Shown here: positions 11,201 through 20,147 of the stretch, in pieces
Numbering within the stretch: position 1 is the stretch's first letter
How the letters are laid out: every line of letters starts with the position of its first letter
Source: Methylobacter sp.
GTDB lineage: Bacteria; Pseudomonadota; Gammaproteobacteria; Methylococcales; Methylomonadaceae
Direction: 5' to 3'
NCBI GenBank assembly: GCA_004299305.1
Contig: SCPZ01000109.1
Coordinates: 1-44,917 of the forward strand
Length of the DNA: 44,917 bases
Notes under the pieces: generated by a model
What the model was told of the DNA's origin: nothing
Seen by the model: the letters and a program-made list of their open reading frames with translations, nothing else
The model's database searches: none
Position numbers and translations under genes: made by a program

Positions 11201-11239
11201 GTTGGTTTTTATAAGAATAACGACGAGTAGGGGTTTATT

Positions 11240-11635
11240 ATGCTGACGAAAATTACTGTTGCAGATTATATGTCGAAGAGATTGGTTACGCTTGCTAAGG
11301 ATACCGATGTGGTCGATGCTGTAAATAAATTGCTGGATCATAAAATCACCAGCGCTCCTGTTGTTGACCAGCTGGGCCATTTGCTGGGCATGTTTTCTGA
11401 AAAGGATGTTATGAGTATTGTTTTGGAGGCGGCCTATAACCAAAGTATGAGCGGTAAAGTCGGTGACTATATGACTACGGAGATTATGAGCGTTGATGCC
11501 GACTCCAGTATTGTGGATTTGGCTGAGAAATTCCAGCAATCTTCGATTAGAAGTTATCCGGTTTTTCAGGATAATGAACTAGTTGGAATTGTCAGTCGCA
11601 CGGATGTTTTGAGGGCCTTGGCTTCAAATAATTAG
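11240..11635 (+). CDS. Two-CBS-domain protein
   Basis: A 131-residue soluble protein consisting only of two CBS domains (about residues 5-60, VADYMSKRLVTLAKDTDVVDA..., and 75-130, VGDYMTTEIMSVDADSSIVDL...). Paired CBS domains form a Bateman module that binds adenine nucleotides or related ligands; this one has no effector domain attached. It starts 39 bases after nqrM with TAGGGG upstream and may be cotranscribed with it. A link to Na+-NQR or energy sensing is only a guess from position. Confidence 0.85.
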   Translation: MLTKITVADYMSKRLVTLAKDTDVVDAVNKLLDHKITSAPVVDQLGHLLGMFSEKDVMSIVLEAAYNQSMSGKVGDYMTTEIMSVDADSSIVDLAEKFQQSSIRSYPVFQDNELVGIVSRTDVLRALASNN

Positions 11636-11720
11636 TTGATATGCGTAAAGGCTGAGAGTTTTTGCTGCGAAGATTATGAAGATAATCTAAATGTAGTTAT
11701 TTAATAGCTACAAAAATCGA

Positions 11721-11830
11721 ATGCGGATTTGACGGATAAGCACTGGTAAAAATGATTGATCAAAGCCTATAACGAACTTTGTTTCGGCTTTAAAAATCAG
11801 TGTAAATCCGCTTAGTCCGCGTATCCGTTC
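11721..11830. repeat. Dispersed inverted repeat upstream of sbcB
   Basis: The left arm GCGGATTTGACGGATAAGCA (11723-11742) and the right arm around CAGTGTAAATCCGCTTAGTC (11799-11818) are imperfect reverse complements. They share the GATTTGACGGAT core with the repeat near fur. This explains most of the 248-bp gap before sbcB. Confidence 0.5.
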
Positions 11831-11883
11831 TATTTCAGGCTTCGTGGCTGGAGTCGCCTTATTGTCCTTAGCTGAAGAATCTG

Positions 11884-13332
11884 ATGAGCGGTATGCAAAC
11901 CTTTTATTGGCACGATTACGAAACATTCGGTACTGATCCTAGAAGAGACAGGCCCGTTCAATTTGCCGGAATTCGTACCGATTCCGATTTCAATATTGTA
12001 GATGATCCCTTGGTTGTTTACTGCAAGCCTGCAGCAGACTGTCTTCCTCATCCCGAGGCTTGTTTAATTACCGGGATTACCCCGCAACTGGCTGAGCAAA
12101 AAGGCGTTTGCGAGGCTGAATTTATTCGCCAGATTCATCAGCAGCTAGCTGAGCCCGGTACCTGCACCCTTGGTTACAACAGTCTTCGTTTTGATGACGA
12201 GGTTACTCGCAATTGCCTCTACCGCAATTTCTATGATCCCTATGCTAGGGAATGGCAAAATGGCAATTCCCGTTGGGATTTAATCGATGTGGTCAGGGCG
12301 GCTAGAGCCTTGCGTCCTGAGGGTGTCGTTTGGCCAGTTAACGATGAGGGCTGTCCCAGTTTCAGGTTGGATCAACTCACGCAGGCCAACAAAATTGCCC
12401 ATGAAGCAGCGCATGATGCACTTTCGGATGTCTATGCAACTATTGCGATCGCCAAGTTGGTCAAGCAAGCCCAGCCTAGGCTCTACCAGTTTTTGTTACA
12501 ACATCGGGTTAAGGCTGAGGCGCTTGGCTTACTTCAGTTCGGTAGTTTTAAGCCTGTGGTGCATGTTTCGGGTAAATATCCTGCCGTAAAAAATTGCTTA
12601 GCCATTGTGCTTCCTGTTTGCAAGCATCCTACTAATACTAACGGTATGATCGTCTATGACCTGTCGGTTGATCCCGAGCCGATGCTTAGTTTGTCTGTGG
12701 CGGAAATTCAAAAAAGAATTTTCACTGCAACAGCCGATTTGCCGGAAGGCGTGTCAAGAATCCCGTTAAAAACCGTGCATATCAATAAATGCCCTATTCT
12801 AGCGCCCGTGTCTGTTATTAGGCCGGAAGATGCGCAACGGCTGGAAATCGACTTGGAATTATGTCAAGCCAATATCGACAAAATTAAATCCTCTGTCGGT
12901 TTGGCTGAAAAGGTAGCGGCAGTGTTTGATGGTCAGGGCTATGCCGAGCAAGATTCTGATCCCGACCTGGAAATTTACAGTGGCGGTTTTTTTTCTGAAA
13001 ATGATAAAAAACAAATGATCAACATCAGGGGAATGTCACCTGAACAATTAGTTAAGTCAGTATTTAAGTTTACCGACAGACGATTGCCGGAAATGTTATT
13101 TAGGTATCGTGCCCGAAATTACCCGGAAACTTTGAGTGTTGATGAGTTACAAAGGTGGAAGGAGTTTTGCGTTAATCGCTTAACTGGTCGTCAGGCGGGA
13201 GGGGGGATTTTACTTGACGATTATTTCAATCGATTGGATATACTGAGTCAAGATGAAAATGTGAATGTTGATATTATCAGCGCCTTGGATGCCTATGCAC
13301 GAGAAAAAATGCAGTCGCTTGGTGTTCAATAA
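11884..13332 (+). CDS. sbcB: Exodeoxyribonuclease I
   Basis: A 482-residue 3'-5' exonuclease specific for single-stranded DNA, acting in mismatch repair and recombination. The DEDDh exonuclease core is visible: WHDYETFG (first Asp and Glu), SLRFDDEVTRN (second Asp) and EAAHDALSDVYAT (His and Asp). The order NSRWDLIDVVRA, SFRLDQLTQAN matches E. coli ExoI nearly word for word. The SH3-like and C-terminal helical domains follow, with the family's RYRARNYPE block around residue 410. An internal ATG at 11893 (MQTFYWHDYE) is an equally good start, with GAGCGG close upstream. Confidence 0.95.
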   Translation: MSGMQTFYWHDYETFGTDPRRDRPVQFAGIRTDSDFNIVDDPLVVYCKPAADCLPHPEACLITGITPQLAEQKGVCEAEFIRQIHQQLAEPGTCTLGYNSLRFDDEVTRNCLYRNFYDPYAREWQNGNSRWDLIDVVRAARALRPEGVVWPVNDEGCPSFRLDQLTQANKIAHEAAHDALSDVYATIAIAKLVKQAQPRLYQFLLQHRVKAEALGLLQFGSFKPVVHVSGKYPAVKNCLAIVLPVCKHPTNTNGMIVYDLSVDPEPMLSLSVAEIQKRIFTATADLPEGVSRIPLKTVHINKCPILAPVSVIRPEDAQRLEIDLELCQANIDKIKSSVGLAEKVAAVFDGQGYAEQDSDPDLEIYSGGFFSENDKKQMINIRGMSPEQLVKSVFKFTDRRLPEMLFRYRARNYPETLSVDELQRWKEFCVNRLTGRQAGGGILLDDYFNRLDILSQDENVNVDIISALDAYAREKMQSLGVQ

Positions 13333-13363
13333 GTCTTTGTAGAATTAGTTATTGAAATATAAG

Positions 13364-13391
13364 TTGCTAAATATTAAAAATGCCCTATAAT
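13364..13391 (+). promoter_or_regulatory. Promoter of the tRNA-fMet/rimP-nusA-infB region
   Basis: TTGCTA (13364-13369) and a perfect TATAAT (13386-13391) are 16 bp apart, ending 12 bases before the tRNA. This is a strong sigma70 candidate for the tRNA and, by readthrough, the downstream operon. Confidence 0.75.
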
Positions 13392-13403
13392 GCACAAATC
13401 AAT

Positions 13404-13480
<77 letters not shown>

Positions 13481-13533
13481 TATATAACTGCATGGATGCA
13501 GGTGTTAAAGTGACGTAAGGATCGGTTGCTGAG

Positions 13534-13557
13534 AACCCCATTTTGGGGTTTTTTATT
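13534..13557 (+). terminator. Terminator after tRNA-fMet
   Basis: AACCCCA/TGGGGTT with a 3-base loop, followed by a T-rich run. It probably ends the short tRNA transcript, with partial readthrough into rimP. Confidence 0.75.
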
Positions 13558-13601
13558 TTCTGGGCTTTGGGTATTTAAAAGCTCACAGTTGATTGTTAAT
13601 G

Positions 13602-13626
13602 GAAGAGCCGTCGGCTCTTTTTTTTT
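13602..13626 (+). terminator. Attenuator-like hairpin in the rimP leader
   Basis: AAGAGCC/GGCTCTT with a 3-base loop followed by nine T residues, 24 bases before the rimP start. Its position just before the operon suggests attenuation of rimP-nusA-infB; NusA-dependent feedback is known for the E. coli operon but is not demonstrated here. Confidence 0.7.
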
Positions 13627-13649
13627 GTGCGAAAGTAAGTGAGGAAAAA

Positions 13650-14135
13650 ATGAAACAGGCTCCTGAGCATTTGGTTAATCTAATTGAGCCAATTGTTGAA
13701 GGTTTGGGTTATGAATGCGTAGGCATTGAATATAATCCGCACCCTAAAAACGGTCTGTTAAGAATCTATATTGATAGTGAGAACGGAATTTTGGTTGATG
13801 ACTGTTCTAAGGTTAGTCATCAAATCAGCGGGGTCATGGATGTAGAGGATCCTATTCAAGGCAACTATCAGTTGGAGATTTCTTCACCGGGTGCGGACAG
13901 GCCCTTTTTTAAAGTGAGCCAGTTCGAGCGGTATATTGGCAGTGTGGTTTTGGCGAACTTATTTAAAGCCATCAATGGTCGTAGAAAAATTACCGGCCTG
14001 ATAAAAAAAGTTGAAGACGATGTTATTACGCTTCAGGAAGGCGATCAGGTTTTTGAGGTTCCATTTAGCGCGATGAGCAAAGCGCGATTGGTCCCTGAGT
14101 ATTTAATTGAAAAAGGAGGGCGCAGTGGCAAATAA
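13650..14135 (+). CDS. rimP: Ribosome maturation factor RimP
   Basis: A 161-residue protein that assists late assembly of the 30S subunit. Family blocks are clear: [47 protein letters not shown] and [15 protein letters not shown]. The start at 13650 follows GAGG at good spacing and begins [14 protein letters not shown]; an in-frame ATG at 13593 lies upstream of the terminator hairpin and is rejected. The stop overlaps the start of nusA by 11 bases. Confidence 0.95.
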   Translation: MKQAPEHLVNLIEPIVEGLGYECVGIEYNPHPKNGLLRIYIDSENGILVDDCSKVSHQISGVMDVEDPIQGNYQLEISSPGADRPFFKVSQFERYIGSVVLANLFKAINGRRKITGLIKKVEDDVITLQEGDQVFEVPFSAMSKARLVPEYLIEKGGRSGK

Positions 14136-15642
14136 AGAGATTTTGTTGGTAGTAGATGTTTTTTCTAATGAAAAGGATATTGAAAAAGAGGTGGTTTTCC
14201 AAGCCATAGAGTCAGCATTAGAAGCAGCTACAATCAAACGTCACGCGAATCAAATTAAAGCTCGTGTTAGTATTAACAGGAAAACCGGCGACTATGTTAC
14301 TTATAGAGGCTGGGAAGTGGTTGATGCCAATAGTCAAATTGATGGTGATGTAGAGTTTCCTGAAACGCAAGTGCTATTGGAAGTTGCAAGGTTTGATAAT
14401 CCTGATGTCCAGATCGGTGATTTGGTGGAAGAAGAAATTGAGTCTGTCGACTTCGGGCGTATTGCTGCACAGACTGCTAAGCAGGTTATCATTCACAAAG
14501 TCAGGGAAGCTGAGCGCAAGAAAATTGTTGACGCCTATAAGAGTCGAATAGGGGAACTGATTACCGGCATCGTAAAACGTATTGAAAAAGGCAGTGTCTA
14601 CCTGGATTTGGGTGGACATGTAGAAGCTTATATTGCCAAAGAAGACATGATTCCCCGTGAAGCTATTCGCATCGGCGACAGAATCAGGGGGTATTTGAAG
14701 GATGTGCGTTTAGAGCCTCGCGGTCCTCAATTGTTCGTCAGCCGGACAGCGCCGGAATTGTTGATTGCATTGTTTCGCCTTGAGGTTCCTGAAGTAGGTG
14801 AGGGCTTGATCGAAGTCAAGGGTGCTGCGCGTGATCCAGGCTCCAGGGCAAAGATTGCGGTCAAAGGCAATGATCCCAGATTGGACCCGGTGGGTGCTTG
14901 TGTCGGCATGAGGGGGTCGAGAGTGCAGTCGGTTTCAAATGAACTGGCTGGAGAGCGCGTCGATATTATTCTTTGGAATCCAAGCGATGCCCAATTCGTG
15001 ATCAATGCGATGTCACCGGCTGAAATCCAGTCCATCGTTGTCGACGAAGACAAGCACAGTATGGATTTAGCGGTAAGCTCGGATAATTTGTCCCAGGCTA
15101 TAGGTCGTGGCGGACAAAATGTACGTCTTGCAACACAGTTAACGGGTTGGGAGTTGAATGTTATTGATGCTTCTAAAGCGGAACAAAACAGTGAGGCCGA
15201 GGCGGATAAGATAAAGCAGATGTTTATCGAGCAACTCGATGTCGATGAAGAGATTGCATCGATTCTGGTTGAAGAGGGCTTTAATACGGTTGAAGAAATC
15301 GCATACGTTCCAGTCAGTGAAATGCTGGAAATTGAAGGTGTTGATGAAGAGCTTGTTAATGCGCTTAGAAGCCGAGCTAAAGATGCCTTGTTGATTAGCG
15401 CTATTGCGGCTGAAGAGAAGATAGAAACAGCCGAACCGGCACAGGATTTATTGGAAATGGACGGAATGGACAGGGATTTGGCTTATGATATGGCAAGTCA
15501 GGGTATTATTACTATGGATGATTTGGCGGAACAATCGGTGGATGATTTGTTGAATTTTCCAGGAATAAATGAAGATCGGGCGGCAAAGTTGATTATGAAG
15601 GCGCGTGAGCCTTGGTTTGCTGAGGAACAGGCGAGTAGGTAA
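14125..15642 (+). CDS. nusA: Transcription termination/antitermination protein NusA
   Basis: A 505-residue RNA polymerase-binding factor acting in pausing, termination and rRNA antitermination. It has the N-terminal RNAP-binding domain, S1 (about 135-200, [19 protein letters not shown]), two KH domains ([12 protein letters not shown] and [12 protein letters not shown]) and two acidic C-terminal helix-hairpin-helix repeats (around residues 365-425 and 440-495), as in gammaproteobacteria. The start is a GTG at 14125, five bases after AGGAGGG, giving M-A-N-K-E-I-L; a TTG upstream is rejected. The overlap with rimP implies translational coupling. Confidence 0.97.
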   Translation: MANKEILLVVDVFSNEKDIEKEVVFQAIESALEAATIKRHANQIKARVSINRKTGDYVTYRGWEVVDANSQIDGDVEFPETQVLLEVARFDNPDVQIGDLVEEEIESVDFGRIAAQTAKQVIIHKVREAERKKIVDAYKSRIGELITGIVKRIEKGSVYLDLGGHVEAYIAKEDMIPREAIRIGDRIRGYLKDVRLEPRGPQLFVSRTAPELLIALFRLEVPEVGEGLIEVKGAARDPGSRAKIAVKGNDPRLDPVGACVGMRGSRVQSVSNELAGERVDIILWNPSDAQFVINAMSPAEIQSIVVDEDKHSMDLAVSSDNLSQAIGRGGQNVRLATQLTGWELNVIDASKAEQNSEAEADKIKQMFIEQLDVDEEIASILVEEGFNTVEEIAYVPVSEMLEIEGVDEELVNALRSRAKDALLISAIAAEEKIETAEPAQDLLEMDGMDRDLAYDMASQGIITMDDLAEQSVDDLLNFPGINEDRAAKLIMKAREPWFAEEQASR

Positions 15643-15652
15643 GGGGTATGAA

Positions 15653-18283
15653 ATGAGCAATAAAACAGTACGGCAATTAGCTGAGGTGGTAAAAATACCT
15701 CTGGAACGATTATTAGAGCAGCTGAAGGAAGCGGGATTATCTGCGAGTACCCCTGATGATGTCATTAATGAAGATGAAAAAATGCAGCTGCTTGCGCATT
15801 TGCGCAAACGCCATGGTAAGGATGATGGTGCGGTCGAAGGTTCATTGAAACGGGTGACTTTAAAGCGCAGAACGGTCAGTGAGCTTAAGCAGGCGAGTGT
15901 GCCCGGCAGTACGACTAAAACGATCAGTGTTGAAGTTCGCAAACAGAAAACCTATATAAAACGCAGTGAAGTTGCCGATTCCGACGAGCAAAGAAATTTG
16001 GATATGGCCAAGCTTGCTCTTAAAGAGCAAGTTGCCAAGCAAGCTGAAAATATTCCGGTAATTGAAGAGCCGGTAAAGGTAGAAGACGTCGTTTTGGCGC
16101 AAAAAGAAGTCGAAGCTGTTATTAAGCCGGAAGTTAAACCAGCTGTTGAAACAGTTGAGGTCGAAGTTGTTATTGCGCCTAAAGTCGAAGAAAAGATTGA
16201 AGAAACAATTGATGTCTTGTCGGATAGTGATGAAATGGAAATCGATCATGAAAAACCGGTTAAAGCCAAAGAATCCGCAGAAGCCAGAAAAAAACAGCAG
16301 GAAAAAGATCTTCGACTCGAAGAGTCCATCAAAAGAAATGCTGATAAAGTAAGGCAACAGGCAGCAGGCAAACAAGAAATATTGCATAGAAAAAAACAGG
16401 AAGAAGGATCGCGTGCGGGCGCGGGTAGGGACAGTAAAAAAGCCAAGAAAAAAGGCAAGAAGACTGAGCGCGTTACTGTAAAGTCCGATAGCAAACATCA
16501 ATTTGAAATGCCGGTTGAGCCCATCGTAAAAGATGTCACCATACCGGAAATGATTATGGTGTCCGACCTTGCTCAAAAAATGAGCGTTAAAGCCGCGATG
16601 GTGATCAAGCACCTGATGAAGCTTGGCATTATGGCGACTATCAATCAAAGCATAGACCAGGAAACAGCAGCCATTTTGGTTGAAGAAATGGGTCACAAAG
16701 CTATTATGCAGAGTGATGACGATCTTGAACAGGAAATGCTGGCCGAGGCGCAAGAAGAAGACAACCGTGTGGAATTGCCGAGAGCACCTATTGTTACCAT
16801 TATGGGACATGTCGATCACGGTAAAACCTCGCTGTTGGATTATATTCGCAAAACCCGTGTTGCCGCCGGTGAAGCGGGCGGTATTACCCAGCATATCGGC
16901 GCCTATCAGGTGAAAACCGATCACGGTTCGGTAACCTTTTTGGATACCCCAGGTCACGCAGCCTTTACCGCGATGCGCGCCAGAGGCGCGGACGTTACCG
17001 ATGTGGTGATTGTCGTGGTTGCAGCCGATGACGGCGTTATGCCGCAAACCAAGGAAGCAGTCGAACATGCCCGGGCGGCCAATGTGCCGATTATTGTGGC
17101 AATCAACAAGATCGATAAGCCCGACGCCAATCCTGACAAAGTAATGCAGGAGCTATCTACCATCAACGTGCTTGCTGAAGAGTGGGGCGGCGATGTGCAG
17201 TTCTTGAAAATTTCAGCAAAGACCGGTGCTGGCATCGATGACTTAATCGAAGCATTGATCGTTCAGACTGAAATTCTTGAATTGAAAGCGCCTGTCGAAG
17301 GTGCGGCATCAGGTATTGTTATTGAATCAAGGCTTGATAAAGGCCGTGGTGTTGTGGCAACGGTTCTGATTCAAAAAGGCACTCTGGAAAGCGGTCAAAT
17401 GGTGTTGTGCGGTCATGAATACGGTCGTGTCAGGGCTATGTTCAATGAGAACGGTGTAACCATCAAGGAAGCAGGGCCTTGTGCTCCGGTCGAGATTCTA
17501 GGGCTTTCGGGTACGCCGAATGCCGGTGATGAGTTCCTGGTGGTGCAAAACGAACGTATTGCCAAAGATTTAGCTAAACATCGAGAAGATCGCAAAAAAC
17601 TGTCCCGTCATGCAGTGCAACAGGCCTCCAAGCTGGACGAAGTATTCTCCAGAATGACCACCGGCGAAATTGCCAGTGTCAATTTGGTGCTCAAAACTGA
17701 TGTTCAGGGCAGTTTGGAAGCCTTGCGTAGTTCTTTGGTCGGCTTGTCGAATGACGAAGTCGAAGTCAAAGTCGTTTTCGGCGGCGTGGGCGGTATCAAT
17801 GAAGGCGACGCGAATTTGGCATTGGCTTCCGGTGCGATTCTGATGGGCTTTAATGTCAGAGCTGACGCGACGGCGCGAAGGCTGATTGAAGAAAAAGGCA
17901 TTGATCTGCATTACTACAGCATCATTTATGAAGCGATTGATGAGGTCAAAAAAGCCATCAGCGGTATGTTGGCGCCGGAAATTAAAGAGCAGATTGTCGG
18001 TCTTGCTGAAGTGCGCGATGTATTCAGGTCGCCGAAATTCGGTGCGATTGCCGGTTGTATGGTCGTTGACGGTTATGTGAAGAGAAATCTGCCTATACGA
18101 GTCCTGCGCAATAACGTAGTGATTTATGAAGGACAGTTGGAATCTTTACGCCGATTCAAAGACGATGTGGCTGAAGTCAAGATGGGCATGGAGTGCGGTA
18201 TCGGCGTAAAAAATTACAACGACGTACAGCCCGGCGACCAGATCGAAGTATTTGAACGCATCGAAGTTAAACGGGAACTATAA
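15653..18283 (+). CDS. infB: Translation initiation factor IF-2
   Basis: An 876-residue GTPase that brings fMet-tRNA to the 30S subunit. An N-terminal IF2N domain ([19 protein letters not shown]) is followed by a long charged Lys/Glu linker, a second IF2N-like region, and the G domain with GHVDHGKT (about residue 385), DTPGHAAF and NKID. Domains II-IV reach [10 protein letters not shown] at the C terminus. The start ATG at 15653 follows AAGGGG and leaves 10 bases after nusA; an upstream alternative inside nusA is rejected. Purine-rich linker sequence produces long spurious antisense frames. Confidence 0.97.
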   Translation: MSNKTVRQLAEVVKIPLERLLEQLKEAGLSASTPDDVINEDEKMQLLAHLRKRHGKDDGAVEGSLKRVTLKRRTVSELKQASVPGSTTKTISVEVRKQKTYIKRSEVADSDEQRNLDMAKLALKEQVAKQAENIPVIEEPVKVEDVVLAQKEVEAVIKPEVKPAVETVEVEVVIAPKVEEKIEETIDVLSDSDEMEIDHEKPVKAKESAEARKKQQEKDLRLEESIKRNADKVRQQAAGKQEILHRKKQEEGSRAGAGRDSKKAKKKGKKTERVTVKSDSKHQFEMPVEPIVKDVTIPEMIMVSDLAQKMSVKAAMVIKHLMKLGIMATINQSIDQETAAILVEEMGHKAIMQSDDDLEQEMLAEAQEEDNRVELPRAPIVTIMGHVDHGKTSLLDYIRKTRVAAGEAGGITQHIGAYQVKTDHGSVTFLDTPGHAAFTAMRARGADVTDVVIVVVAADDGVMPQTKEAVEHARAANVPIIVAINKIDKPDANPDKVMQELSTINVLAEEWGGDVQFLKISAKTGAGIDDLIEALIVQTEILELKAPVEGAASGIVIESRLDKGRGVVATVLIQKGTLESGQMVLCGHEYGRVRAMFNENGVTIKEAGPCAPVEILGLSGTPNAGDEFLVVQNERIAKDLAKHREDRKKLSRHAVQQASKLDEVFSRMTTGEIASVNLVLKTDVQGSLEALRSSLVGLSNDEVEVKVVFGGVGGINEGDANLALASGAILMGFNVRADATARRLIEEKGIDLHYYSIIYEAIDEVKKAISGMLAPEIKEQIVGLAEVRDVFRSPKFGAIAGCMVVDGYVKRNLPIRVLRNNVVIYEGQLESLRRFKDDVAEVKMGMECGIGVKNYNDVQPGDQIEVFERIEVKREL

Positions 18284-18288
18284 ATCTT

Positions 18289-18675
18289 ATGGCAAGAGAA
18301 TTCGGTCGTAATGCCCGTGTTTCATCACAGATGCAAAAAGAGCTTTCTTTGATCTTGCAACGTGATATTGACGATTCCAGGCTGGGCTTTATTACTATCA
18401 ATGAAGTTGAGGTTACTAAAGACCTGGCCGTTGCCAAAGTGTATGTCACTGTATTGAATGTTGATGAGCAAGGCAAAAAAGCCAATGTTAAATTGCTGAA
18501 CGAGTTGGCGCCCGTTATTCGTCATCAATTAGCCAAAAGGATGCGTTTGCGGCACATCTCTGAATTGCGTTTTCATTATGACGATTCATTTGATACCGGC
18601 ATGAGAGTGTCGGAACTGTTAAGTGGTTTGGACAAATCTCCAGACCCCGCTCAGGACGAATGCGGCGAAGGTTAG
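18289..18675 (+). CDS. rbfA: 30S ribosome-binding factor RbfA
   Basis: A 128-residue KH-fold factor required for 16S rRNA 5' maturation and cold growth. Recognised by the N terminus (MAREFGRNARVSSQMQKELS), VTKDLAVAKVYVTVL and the C-terminal block RHISELRFHYDDSFDTGMRV. It lies five bases after infB with no independent ribosome site of note, so coupled translation is likely. Confidence 0.95.
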   Translation: MAREFGRNARVSSQMQKELSLILQRDIDDSRLGFITINEVEVTKDLAVAKVYVTVLNVDEQGKKANVKLLNELAPVIRHQLAKRMRLRHISELRFHYDDSFDTGMRVSELLSGLDKSPDPAQDECGEG

Positions 18676-18681
18676 TGCTGC

Positions 18682-19644
18682 ATGAGTAAACGCAAGTCAG
18701 GGTGTAATATTCACGGCATATTACTGCTAGATAAGCGCCTGGGCGTATCTTCAAACAAAGCCTTGCAGGAAGTCAGGCGCTTGTTTAATGCCAATAAAGC
18801 CGGGCACACCGGCAGTCTTGATCCTCTGGCTACCGGATTGTTGCCGCTTTGTTTTGGTGAAGCGACCAAAGTATCAGCGCTGATGCTGGATGACAATAAA
18901 CGTTATCGGGTGGTTGTTCAACTTGGGGTTATGACCGATACCGGCGATGCCGAAGGTGCTGTTATAGAGACCAAGCCCGTGCCTAAGCTATCCGTTGATG
19001 ACATCCTAGCCTGTCTGGAAAAATTTACCGGCGAAATCGATCAAGTCCCTCCCATGTATTCGGCTTTAAAACTTAACGGTAAAAAGCTTTATGAATTGGC
19101 GCGGGAAGGCAAAACAGTCGAGCGCAAAGCCAGACGTATCAGTATATTTGAACTGAAGCTGCTGACCGATTCCCAAGCGCTCGTCTTGGAACCGGATCAG
19201 TTGATGCTGGAGGTGTTTTGTTCAAAAGGCACTTATATCCGCTCACTGGCCGAAGACATCGGACATTATTTGGGTTGCGGCGGAACTGTAAAAGAATTAC
19301 GCCGACTGGAATCGGGGCAATTCTGTATTGAAAATGCCAAAACCATAGAGCAGTTGACGGCAATGGATGAGCAAAGTTTGTTTCAATGCCTGATTAATGT
19401 CGATAAGCCTCTGGAAAATTTACCTTCTGTACAATTATCCGATGAACAAACGATTCGCATAAAATACGGCCAGCCGATCAATCTTATGCTCCTTGATGAG
19501 TTGAAGGATAATGCAAGCCCGGAAACGAGGCAGGTTACGGTGCGCATGTACAATGATGCGGCATTTTTAGGCTTGGGAGAAATGCGTTTGGATGGTAAAC
19601 TAGCGCCGAAAAAATTGTTTAATATGAACAACGAATTGACCTGA
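18682..19644 (+). CDS. truB: tRNA pseudouridine(55) synthase TruB
   Basis: A 320-residue enzyme that converts U55 in the T loop of tRNAs to pseudouridine. The catalytic Asp lies in GHTGSLDPLATGLLPLCFGEATK. Further family blocks are QVPPMYSALKLNGKKLYELAREG and CSKGTYIRSLAEDIG. A C-terminal PUA-like domain with EMRLDGKLAPKKLF closes the protein. It starts six bases after rbfA behind GAAGG, in the standard operon order. Confidence 0.96.
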   Translation: MSKRKSGCNIHGILLLDKRLGVSSNKALQEVRRLFNANKAGHTGSLDPLATGLLPLCFGEATKVSALMLDDNKRYRVVVQLGVMTDTGDAEGAVIETKPVPKLSVDDILACLEKFTGEIDQVPPMYSALKLNGKKLYELAREGKTVERKARRISIFELKLLTDSQALVLEPDQLMLEVFCSKGTYIRSLAEDIGHYLGCGGTVKELRRLESGQFCIENAKTIEQLTAMDEQSLFQCLINVDKPLENLPSVQLSDEQTIRIKYGQPINLMLLDELKDNASPETRQVTVRMYNDAAFLGLGEMRLDGKLAPKKLFNMNNELT

Positions 19645-19655
19645 GCCGACAAGTT

Positions 19656-19706
19656 CAGGTGAAAAGAATACACCTGTTCCTACACCCTATCGTGGAAACA
19701 GTGTAG
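19656..19706 (+). promoter_or_regulatory. Structured rpsO leader
   Basis: Two hairpins lie between truB and rpsO: CAGGTG/CACCTG (19656-19676) and CTACAC/GTGTAG (19680-19706). S15 represses its own mRNA in several bacteria by binding a leader structure, so these are candidates for that role. The fold itself cannot be tested by eye. Confidence 0.4.
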
Positions 19707-19767
19707 TTAAGGAGTCGTCAATGATGGCGGCTTTATTTTTAATTTTTAATCTAAATAGGGATTACAA

Positions 19768-20037
19768 ATGCCATTTACAGCAGAACAAAAAAAAGCGGTT
19801 GTCGAAGCCTATCGTCAGTCGGAAACCGATACCGGTTCACCTGAAGTACAGATTGCTTTATTGACAGCGCATATCACTCATTTAACGCCGCACTTTGCAG
19901 AACACAAAAAAGACAATCACTCGCGTCGTGGACTGTTGCGCATGGTTAATCAGCGTCGTAAGCTGCTTGATTATCTAAGAAATAAAGATGTAAATCGTTA
20001 TCGCACCTTGATTGAACGCCTCGGTTTACGTAAGTAA
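19768..20037 (+). CDS. rpsO: 30S ribosomal protein S15
   Basis: An 89-residue primary 16S rRNA-binding protein. Family residues are clear: [48 protein letters not shown] and LIERLGLRK. The length is exactly that of E. coli S15 with its initiator Met. TAGGGA precedes the ATG. Order truB-rpsO-pnp is conserved. Confidence 0.97.
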   Translation: MPFTAEQKKAVVEAYRQSETDTGSPEVQIALLTAHITHLTPHFAEHKKDNHSRRGLLRMVNQRRKLLDYLRNKDVNRYRTLIERLGLRK

Positions 20038-20050
20038 CAGCACAAAGAAA

Positions 20051-20075
20051 CGGCACAACCTCGGTGCCGTTTTTG
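20051..20075 (+). terminator. Terminator between rpsO and pnp
   Basis: CGGCAC/GTGCCG with a 7-base loop followed by five T residues, 14 bases after the rpsO stop. It corresponds in position to the rpsO-pnp terminator of E. coli, where partial readthrough occurs. Confidence 0.75.
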
Positions 20076-20083
20076 TTGTAGGT

Positions 20084-20107
20084 CGGGTTGCCGTGTTGCG
20101 CAACCCG
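20084..20107 (+). repeat. Hairpin in the pnp leader
   Basis: CGGGTTG/CAACCCG around a 10-base loop, 41 bases before the pnp start. It resembles a dispersed intergenic repeat, but in E. coli the pnp leader hairpin is the RNase III site for PNPase autoregulation, so it may serve that role here. Confidence 0.5.
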
Positions 20108-20147
20108 GCAATCACTCTTTAAACCAACCTCGCAAAGGAACCTTATA

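Noticed and set aside
15860-17068. 402-codon minus-strand ORF
   Set aside because: It lies entirely antisense to infB; its Phe/Asn/His-rich composition is the mirror of the Lys/Glu-rich IF-2 linker.
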